Shown in pieces: positions 55,165-64,000 of a stretch of DNA of 64,000 nt. The position numbers were made by a program, and so were the translations under genes. Positions within the stretch are counted from its first letter, which is position 1. The number at the start of each line of letters is the position of its first letter. The DNA is from Trematomus loennbergii (taxonomy: Eukaryota; Chordata; Actinopteri; Perciformes; Nototheniidae): contig JAAOOA010000455.1 in assembly GCA_012861695.1 (NCBI GenBank), positions 92,501 to 156,500 of the forward strand, written 5' to 3'. Under the pieces are notes generated by a model. It ran no database searches and was not told the DNA's origin. It worked only from the letters and a program-made list of their open reading frames with translations.

Positions 55165-57363
55165 CAGGGGTGGGCATTTTACGGCCCGCGGGCCACATCC
55201 GGCCCGTTGGCCGGCCTTGGCCGGCCCGTGTGAGGTTGATCATAAATTATAACATAATGAAAAAAACAGCAACCTTTTCAAAATAAAAGCGTAAATACGT
55301 TTTCTAACTGTGTTGCTTTTATTTTGAAAAGGCTGCTGTTTTTTTTATTTATTTACGTGCGCTGGCCGGCTAGTCCTCGAAATGTCCGCTAAGGGCAAAA
55401 AAAGAAAGATCGATACTGAATGCCGCGTTTTCAACAAGACATGGACCGCTAAGTATTTATTTACAGAAGTGAAAGGTAAAGCTGTGTGTTTAGTTTGTGG
55501 TGCGCAGGTCGCTGTGTTCAAGGAGTACAATTTGAGTCGCCACTATGCTACCAAACACGCAGATAAATACAAGAACCTGTCTGAGGAAGAGCGGGCAAAG
55601 GGGTCGGATGCTTTGCTAGCTAAGCTGCAAAGCCAACAACACATTTTCACAAAACATTCCACATCCAGAGATGCAGCTGTCAAGACGAGTTATGTCTTAA
55701 AAGTTAACCGTTTTCGGACGAGAGTTCATTAAGGAGTGTTTGTTGGACACTAATATGCCCGGAGAAAAAGGAGGCATTTGAGAAAGTGCCGCTCTCCCGA
55801 CGCACTGTTACGAGGAGAATTGAGGACATCGCGGGAAATCTGGAGCTTCAGCTGCAGAACAGAGCGGTCAACTTTGACTTTTTTTCCTTGGCTTTGGATG
55901 AGAGCTGCGATGTACACTGCCCAGCTACTCATCTTCCTACGTGGGATAACTACAGACTTCAAAATCACGGAGGAGCTGGCAGCCATGCAGTCAATGAAAG
56001 GTACAACAACAGGGAGTGATTTGTTCACGGAGGTAAATGCATGTGTGGAAAAGTTGGGACTGAAATGGGACAAGCTGGCAGGCGTGACAACGGATGGTTG
56101 TCCAAATCTGACAGGGAAAAATGTTGGACTATTGAAGAGAATGCAGGATAAAGTGACAGAAATTAACCCTGAGCAGAAATAGGTATTTTTGCATTGTATT
56201 ATACATCAGGAAGTGTTGTGTAAGTCAGTGTTAAAAATTAACCATGTTGTTGATGTTGTAACTAAAATAGTTAACTTCATCAGGGCAAGAGCATTGAATC
56301 ACAGACAGTTTGTTGCACTTTTGGAGGAAAGTGAGACTGAACATCGTGACATACCCTACCATGCAGCTGTCAGGTGGCTCAGCCTGGGCAAAGTGCTGAA
56401 AAGAGTATGGGACCTGAGAGAAGAGATTCAAGACTTCTGTGTGAAGAAAGGAAACGACATCCCACAGCTTTCAGATGCAGACTGGATGGCAGACCTTGGT
56501 TTTGCTGTAGATGTGACTGCACTAATGAGTGAACTAAATGTCAAACTGCAAGGCAAGGGCCTTTTTGTGCATGACATGTACAGTGCAGTGAAGGCTTTCA
56601 TGAGAAAGCTGCAGCTTCTCTCAAGCCAAATGGAGGACAACATTCTCACGCACTTGCCAACACTGAAGGAAGCCACACCATCAGCTGATCACCTCCAGAG
56701 GTACTCATCCATGTTAGAAGCACTGCATGGTGAGTTTTCAAGGCGATTTAAAGACTTCAAAACAGTTGAGAATGAAATGAACATGATCTTTTCCCCATTT
56801 ACATGCCATGTGGATGATGCACCCAGTGATGTTCAGCTTGAACTCATTGACCTGCAGTCTGACACACTTCTGTCAGAGCACTTTAGGTCAGTCTCACTGC
56901 CTGAGTTTTACTCTTCCCTGAAAGAGGAGAACTTTCCACACATCAGGAGACGTGCTCAGAAGATGATGGTCCTCTTTGGATCTACCTACATATGTGAACA
57001 GACATTCTCAGTGATGAAGTTCAACAAATCCAGATACAGATCCTCTATCACTGATGATCACCTCTCAGCTGTCCTTCGCATATCCACCTCAGACATTGAA
57101 CCAGATTTCCGTGCACTTGTTCAAGCCCAAGACAGACTGGATTTTTCTCACTGAACAAGTAAAATTAACTGAAAAACAAAAATCAAAAGCACTCATTTCT
57201 TTTTGTATAAAGCTGATTCATTTCTTATCTTTAACATACTGTAAAACACCTTTTCAGTATTGGTATATTGAGCAGAATTAAGTTCAACTTATTTTTGATT
57301 CGGCCCCCCAACACAGCTCGAGTTTCTGAAGTGGCCCCTTGTAAAAATAATTGCCCACCCCTG
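55165..57363 (+). mobile_element. Nearly full-length hAT transposon with perfect 8-bp TSD
   Basis: Termini CAGGGGTGGGCATTTT and AATTGCCCACCCCTG. The flanks tgctagac (55157-55164, 57364-57371) are identical. Length 2,199 bp. It encodes a BED-finger hAT transposase (55382-57154) with a few breaks. The intact termini and TSD point to a recent insertion. Confidence 0.92.
55382..57154 (+). pseudogene. hAT transposase, GTF2IRD2/ZBED5-like (Charlie group), broken
   Basis: Start at 55382 (MSAKGKKRKIDTECRVFNKT). A BED-type zinc finger is present: CLVC followed by RHYATKH. Next, the RNase-H-like catalytic region can be followed through FSLALDESCD (first Asp), then LLIFLRGITTDFKITEEL and KLAGVTTDGCPNL (second Asp). 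The last third (56189-57154, 321 codons) is fully open: VRWLSLGKVLKR, then a C-terminal hATC region with FGSTYICEQTFSVMKFNKSR and the closing ITDDHLSAVLRIS. Breaks: a frameshift near 55710-55740, another near 55915, and an in-frame TAG at 56180-56182. The element cannot make a full transposase as sequenced, but few changes separate it from an active one. Confidence 0.9.
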
Positions 57364-57757
57364 TGCTAGACCGACAATATTTTGGAGCTGGAAACGAACC
57401 GGATTCCGGAGCTAAGAGGCGGCGCCGCTGCGGTGTGAAGAGGAAAAACCGGTACTTTTCAGGCTCTAGCTCCGAGCCGGTGCTGAAAACGCGTTGGTGT
57501 GAAAGGGGCAAATGAGACGTGTTCTGTAAGTAATATGGTCTGTGTTCACATTAGCATGCTAACACTCAGAGCTAACCTGTACTGGAGAGAGTATTTGTAA
57601 AGAAGCAGGAATCAAAAGGAACTCACCTTGTGGTAAACCTGAGGGAGAGAAAGAGTTTGAGCTCCATACTGTTTCAGAGAGAATCCTTGATGTGGTTTGG
57701 AACATGATGGCGTTTAATCACGGCAGCATTTAGCTGAATCTGCCGGGTAATTCTGAT

Positions 57758-57910
57758 CAGGCATTAGCTCCCCCTCCTCTTTTTTTAAGCTAAGGACCCG
57801 AACCTGCTCTTCTCTAACAGCTGGAACAGAGGGATATGAGGGATTTCTAAAATGCAGGATCTGTTTGGTATTTGGAGCAAAACACATAGAGATGTTTTTT
57901 ATATATTTAT
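57758..57910 (+). repeat. Duplicated background segment, left of hAT (partner 58857-59009)
   Basis: About 150 bp (caggcattagctcc... to ...gagatgtttttatat) occur on both sides of the hAT remnant at 57911-58855. Other introns have a single copy. Confidence 0.75.
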
Positions 57911-58855
<945 letters not shown>

Positions 58856-59156
58856 CAGGCATTAGCTCCCTCCTCTCTTTTTAAGCTAAGGACCCCGAAC
58901 CTGCTCTTCTCTAACAGCTGGAACAGAGGGATATGAGGGATTTCTAAAATGCAGGATCTGTTTGGTATTTGGAGCAAAACACATCATAGAGATGTTTTTA
59001 TATATTGTTATATATCTGAGACCCAGAATATATGCCTAAAGATAGCAGATAGGAGACCTTTGAAACCCTGTTTAACTCTGAACAGATTATTAAACCTGGA
59101 GTTATTTCAAACAGGAACATTGTTTTCTAAACTTACATCATGTTCTCTTTATTCAG

Positions 59157-59324
59157 ACTGGAGCGCTGCAGTTTGTCAGAGATCAGCTGTTCTGCTCTGA
59201 TCTCAGCTCTGAAGTCCAACATCCATCTGAGAGATCTGAACCTGAGTTACAACGCTCTGAAGGATTCAGGAGTGAAGCTGAGAGATCTTCTGGAGAGTCC
59301 AGACTGCAGACTGCAGACTCTCAG
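59157..59324 (+). CDS. NLRC3-like: LRR exon B4
   Basis: 168 nt, intact: [40 protein letters not shown]. Acceptor ttattcag, donor gtcagt. Confidence 0.9.
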
Positions 59325-59718
59325 GTCAGTTCACTGACTCTCTGTTACTGCTGGAGATCTCATGTTTCATTAGATATTCATCCTGATTCTTCTACATCAT
59401 TAACTTGCATCCATTCAGTTGTAAATGTTCTTTTATTCATATTTTCATTTGTAGCTACTAAAGTAAGAACTGCAGACTTAGATGTTGTCTGATTCTTGAA
59501 GGAACCGGAATAGATGTTAGTTGTAAAAAGTAAATCTATGTTTTAATATTTAGTAAACGATAACGTCTGAATAAAGTTCATCTGAAGTAATATTAGTTTT
59601 ACATTAATAAAGTTTACTTTCTGAAGAAGACTTTTTGTTTTTGTTCCCATTCATTTAAATGTTGAGTAACATCTGATTATAAACTGATTTGTATCCTCAT
59701 CATGTTTTCTTTATTCAG

Positions 59719-59886
59719 ACTGATTAACTGCAGGTTGTCAGAGATCAGCTGTTCTGCTCTGGCCTCAGCTCTGAAGTCCAACATCCATCTGAGAGTTCTG
59801 GACCTGAGTTGGAACCCTCTGGAGGATCCAGGAGTGGAGCTGAGAGATCTTCTGAAGAGTCCAGACTGCAGACTGAAGACTCTCAG
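59719..59886 (+). CDS. NLRC3-like: LRR exon B5
   Basis: 168 nt, intact: [40 protein letters not shown]. Acceptor ttattcag, donor gtcagt. Confidence 0.9.
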
Positions 59887-60261
59887 GTCAGTTCACTGAC
59901 TCTCTGTTACTGCTGGAGATCTCATGTTCATTAGATATTCATCCTGATTCTTCTACATCATTAACTTACATCTATTCAGTTGTAAATGTTCTTTTATTCA
60001 TATTTTCATTTGTAGCTACTAAAGTAAGAACTACAGACTTAAAGGTCCCATGTCATGGCCATTTCCACTGATCATAATTCCATTGTTGAGGTCTACTAGA
60101 ATCGATTTATATTGTGCATCTCTCCAAACTCACATTGGTTTCTCAAACAGCATCTCTGTAAACTACGTGTATTCACTGAATTTCACTCTCTGCCTTTAAC
60201 GCCTCATTGTAGCTCCAATAGCTCCAGCCCCACCCTCCCTGTGAGCACAGTGTGCTCTGAT

Positions 60262-61221
60262 CAGCGACGTGCAGTCAGTGGAGGCAGAGCCTCACCTGTC
60301 ATACTCCAATGTAACGGAAAAACAACTAAAGAAAAACGAAATAATAATAATAATAAAATGTCTCCACTGATCTTGTGTAAATGTGATTTCTGTATGATTC
60401 CAATCGCTTTTATAGTCAAAATCAGCAAATTTGCCGAGCTCCGCTACGGAGCGATGAGAAGTGAGGCAGGGACGAGCTCTGCCTCTCGTAAGCCCACAGT
60501 AACTTGCTGGAGCGCGGGCACTAATTTAGCGCGGGCACTTATTTTGTGAGCGCGCTCAAGCCATTTACTGTGGGGTGAGGTGAGGCACAGATGAGCTCTG
60601 CCTCACCCCAGAAACTGGCTGGAAAGCGGGCCCTAAGCGCATGCCTGTTACCCTCTCACTGTAGGTAACCAATGTAATGTTTGTAGATCCTTTATTACAT
60701 TTATCCTCGCCATCCATAATCTCTAAATAACTTATTTCACGTATATATGATATTTAGGCTCGCTGGTCTCATCATACAACGGCAATGAAAAAAGCACCAA
60801 GAGAGGCAGCCATAACCTCTGCCGCACTGAAGGGGGCGCACGTGAGCCCACATGTTCTTGTTGCTACTGTTATTCTACCGCAAACAACAAACTAGACTTT
60901 TGAAACTAGAGGAAGAAAAGGAGGACTTTTACAAAACAGTAATAGAGATTGTTGTCCAGAAGGATAGCATGGACTTCATCTTCAAGTCAAGGTAAGACCA
61001 CATTTCTAATGAAAATGGGATCTTACTAAGAGAGAACAATCCAATATTTAGATTTTGGGTATCCTTTTGTTGAACGGTCTGTTTAAAATGAATTGAAGCA
61101 TCAGACTAAAAAAGCTTTTGAAAATAACCGAATATTTCGATTAAGGTCAAAATATAATATTTGTAAATCTGACTCAGTGAGTCAGTGCCTCACCAGCCAT
61201 GAACCTCACCGCACGTCACTG
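60262..61221. mobile_element. hAT element with perfect 8-bp TSD, nested in TTAA element
   Basis: Left end CAGCGACGTGCAGTCAGTGG; right end ..cctcaccgcacgtcactg. Identical flanks gctctgat at 60254-60261 and 61222-61229. Subterminal ggcagagcctcacc / gtgaggcaggg repeats. No transposase gene; a region at 60900-60990 could be a decayed exon with donor ggtaagacc. Confidence 0.9.
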
Positions 61222-61397
61222 GCTCTGATTGGTCGGGACGTTGTGAATCGCGCTGAGCTCCGTGGAGGTGTTGTTTCCTTGTTAGCGATACATAGCCAAA
61301 CACAGCCAAACTCATCCTGAGCACACACAAAGTCACAGCCGAAGTAAAAACAATAAGTGTGTCTTGATATTGAGTAAGAAAAAGTTGATAAACGCAG

Positions 61398-61785
61398 AGA
61401 GAATGGGTCTGCAGAGAGAATGGGCCTGCAGAGAGAATGGGTCTGCAGAGAGAATGGGTCTGCAGAGAGAATGGGCCTGCAGAGAGAATGGGTCTGCAGA
61501 GAGAATGGGTCTGCAGAGAGAGAATGGGTCTGCAGAGAGAATGGGTCTGCAGAGAGAATGGGTCTGCAGAGAGAATGGGCCTGCAGAGAGAATGGGTCTG
61601 CAGAGAGAATGGGTCTGCAGAGAGAATGGGTCTGCAGAGAGAATGGGTCTGCAGAGAGAATGGGCCTGCAGAGAGAATGGGTCTGCAGAGAGAATGGGTC
61701 TGCAGAGAGAATGGGTCTGCAGAGAGAATGGGCCTGCAGAGAGAATGGGCCTGCAGAGAGAATGGGTCTGCAGAGAGAATTTCGT
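61398..61785. repeat. 17-bp minisatellite (about 22 units)
   Basis: Unit gagaatgggtctgcaga, with a t/c variant at one position and one 19-bp unit near 61516. Because 17 is not a multiple of 3 and the unit lacks a stop in any plus frame, all three plus frames stay open. Confidence 0.95.
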
Positions 61786-62217
61786 CGCGATCCCAACTGT
61801 CCGTTATCAGCCTGCAGCCAGGGAGGAGAAATCAGCTGAGCTCCTGCTCCCTGCACACAGATGTGTGTGAGGAAGTCCGTGGATTGGTCAATTTGGACCA
61901 ATCAGCGGGGGCTTAACGTAACGGCTCCGCGGACGTAACGTAACGGCCGTTAAAGGCGAGAGTGAAATTCAGTGAATACACGTAGTTTACAGAGATGCTG
62001 TTTGAGAAACCAATGTGAGTTTGGAAAATTGCACAATATAAATCTATTCTAGTAGACCTCAACAATGGAATTATGATCATGGAAATGGCCATGACACCTC
62101 TCCTTTAATAAAGTTTACTTTCTGAAGAAGATATTTGTTGTTGTTCCCATTCATTTAAATGTTGAGTAACACATCTGATTATAAACGTATTTTTATCCTC
62201 ATGTTTTCTTTATTCAG

Positions 62218-62385
62218 ACTGCAGAGCTGCAGTTTGTCAGAGATCAGCTGGTCTGCTCTGATCTCAGCTCTGAAGTCCAACATCCATCTGAGAGTTCTGG
62301 ACCTGAGTGACAACGCTCTGAAGGATTCAGGAGTGGAGCTGAGAGATCTTCTGGAGAGTCCAGACTGCAGACTGCAGACTCTCAG
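62218..62385 (+). CDS. NLRC3-like: LRR exon B6
   Basis: 168 nt, intact: [41 protein letters not shown] Trp replaces the Cys of the SCSAL motif present in all sister exons. Confidence 0.9.
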
Positions 62386-62779
62386 GTCAGTTCACTGACT
62401 CTCTGTTACTGCTGGAGATCTCATGTTTCATTAGATATTCATCCTGATTCTTCTACATCATTAACTTGCATCCATTCAGTTGTAAATGTTCTTTTATTCA
62501 TATTTTCATTTGTAGCTACTAAAGTAAGAACTGCAGACTTAGATGTTGTCTGATTCTTGAAGGAACTGGAATAGATGTTAGTTGTAAAAAGTAAATCTAT
62601 GTTTTTAATATTTAGTAAACGTAACATCTGAATAAAGTTCATCTGAAGTAATATTAGTTTTACATTAATAAAGTTTACTTTCTGAAGAAGACATTTTGTT
62701 TTTGTTCCCATTCATTTAAATGTTGAGTAACATCTGATTATAAACTGATTTGTATCCTCATCATGTTTTCTTTATTCAG

Positions 62780-62950
62780 ACTGAGAGGTTGCAGGTTGTC
62801 AGAGATCAGCTGTTCTGCTCTGATCTCAGCTCTGAAGTCCAACATCCATCTGAGAGATCTGGACCTGAGTGGGAACGCTCTGAAGGATTCAGGAGAGAAG
62901 CAGCTGAGAGATCTTCTGGAGAGTCCAGACTGCAGACTGGAGACCCTCAG
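62780..62950 (+). CDS. NLRC3-like: LRR exon B7 (terminal LRR type)
   Basis: 171 nt, intact: [40 protein letters not shown]. Donor context gtcagtaagggg as in exon A5, so it is the last LRR exon of copy B. Confidence 0.9.
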
Positions 62951-62993
62951 GTCAGTAAGGGGTCTCTGCTGGTTCAGCAGTATTGTATGAAAC

Positions 62994-63915
<922 letters not shown>

Positions 63916-64000
63916 TATTAAACACAGGGAGGTGTTATATCTCTCACAGGCTCCGCCCTCTACTGGACTCTATGGGTACTACCTTATCCTGCGAGCATTC
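63916..64000 (+). other. Copy B intron running off the right edge
   Basis: cacagggaggtgtt matches 23544-23560 after exon A5, so this is the intron following the terminal LRR exon. The copy B 3' exons lie outside the window. Confidence 0.65.

Larger units (their letters stand above)
53989..57509. mobile_element. CCCTTTCACACCAA-ended element with partial tandem duplicate
   Basis: Unit 1 (53989-55110) has termini ACCCTTTCACACCAA and TTGGTGTGAATGGGGT. A second right half follows (55111-57509), ending TTGGTGTGAAAGGGG. The second half repeats cgaaccggattccgg and gctgcggtgtgaa(c/g)agg in the same order. The autonomous hAT 55165-57363 sits inside the second unit. Family not determined. Confidence 0.65.
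60039..62108. mobile_element. TTAA-flanked element with about 75-bp inverted repeats
   Basis: The left end AAGGTCCCATGTCATGGCCA continues through tccattgttgaggtctacta. The right end is its complement (tagtagacctcaacaatgga ... ggccatgacacctctcctt), flanked by ttaa. It contains a nested hAT (60262-61221) and a 17-bp minisatellite (61398-61785). About 140 bp of the LRR intron are missing at the site. Confidence 0.82.

Noticed and set aside
61398..61785. CRISPR-like regular array
   Set aside because: Units are contiguous 17-mers without spacers in a vertebrate genome; a minisatellite.
61364..61916. Three long plus-strand frames and one minus-strand frame over the 17-bp minisatellite
   Set aside because: The unit contains no stop in any plus frame, so all frames are open by construction. 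No start context or homology.

Overview
The window is genomic DNA of a vertebrate, almost certainly a percomorph teleost fish. It has split genes with GT/AG splice sites, fish-type NLRC3-like NOD-like receptor (NLR) exons, an L2/Rex1-type LINE, many hAT-type elements with 8-bp target-site duplications (TSDs), TTAA-flanked short elements and long (GT)n tracts. No bacterial-style operons, rRNA, tRNA or CRISPR were seen.

Two tandem, same-strand (+) NLRC3-like genes form the backbone. Copy A enters from the left edge: positions 1-275 match the intron that follows an N-terminal module in copy B. It continues with N-terminal exons (10218-10262, 12643-12745), a RING exon (14292-14524), a FISNA-NACHT exon (14694-16499), five LRR exons (17201-23503) and a short downstream exon (25266-25312). 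Copy B starts at 38546 and repeats the plan: N-terminal modules (38805, 44187, 45626), RING (46985-47220), FISNA-NACHT (47391-49188) and seven LRR exons (49887-62950), then runs off the right edge. Positions about 6915-20700 and 40860-52080 are paralogous stretches of one segmental duplication. Many exons carry 1-2 bp deletions, several in compensating -2/-1 pairs. The genes are therefore either decaying pseudogenes or consensus errors of a long-read assembly; the sequence alone cannot decide. Between them lies a fragment of a different gene: signal peptide, LDL-receptor class A and MAM domain start (31658-33803), cut off at a 1-kb GA-rich minisatellite.

The first 6.9 kb, inside the presumed intron of copy A, is the most unusual part. 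It holds a foldback element with its own small reading frame (652-2287) and an AT-rich remnant of a Polinton/Maverick (adintovirus-like) element. That remnant has a broken integrase C-terminus (4312-4530) followed by two long open frames of unknown function (5461-6168, 6192-6656).

The rest is layered mobile DNA. It includes a solo LTR (10941-11469), a Charlie-type hAT MITE (11902-12401), hAT elements at 23748-25082, 25793-27560, 53245-53967, 55165-57363, 57911-58855, 60262-61221 and 62994-63915, a Harbinger-type MITE (52189-52654), a minus-strand LINE (20710-23162) and TTAA-flanked elements carrying an 11-bp minisatellite in the LRR introns. Comparing the paralogous introns gives empty sites for many insertions, so their relative order can be read from the sequence.
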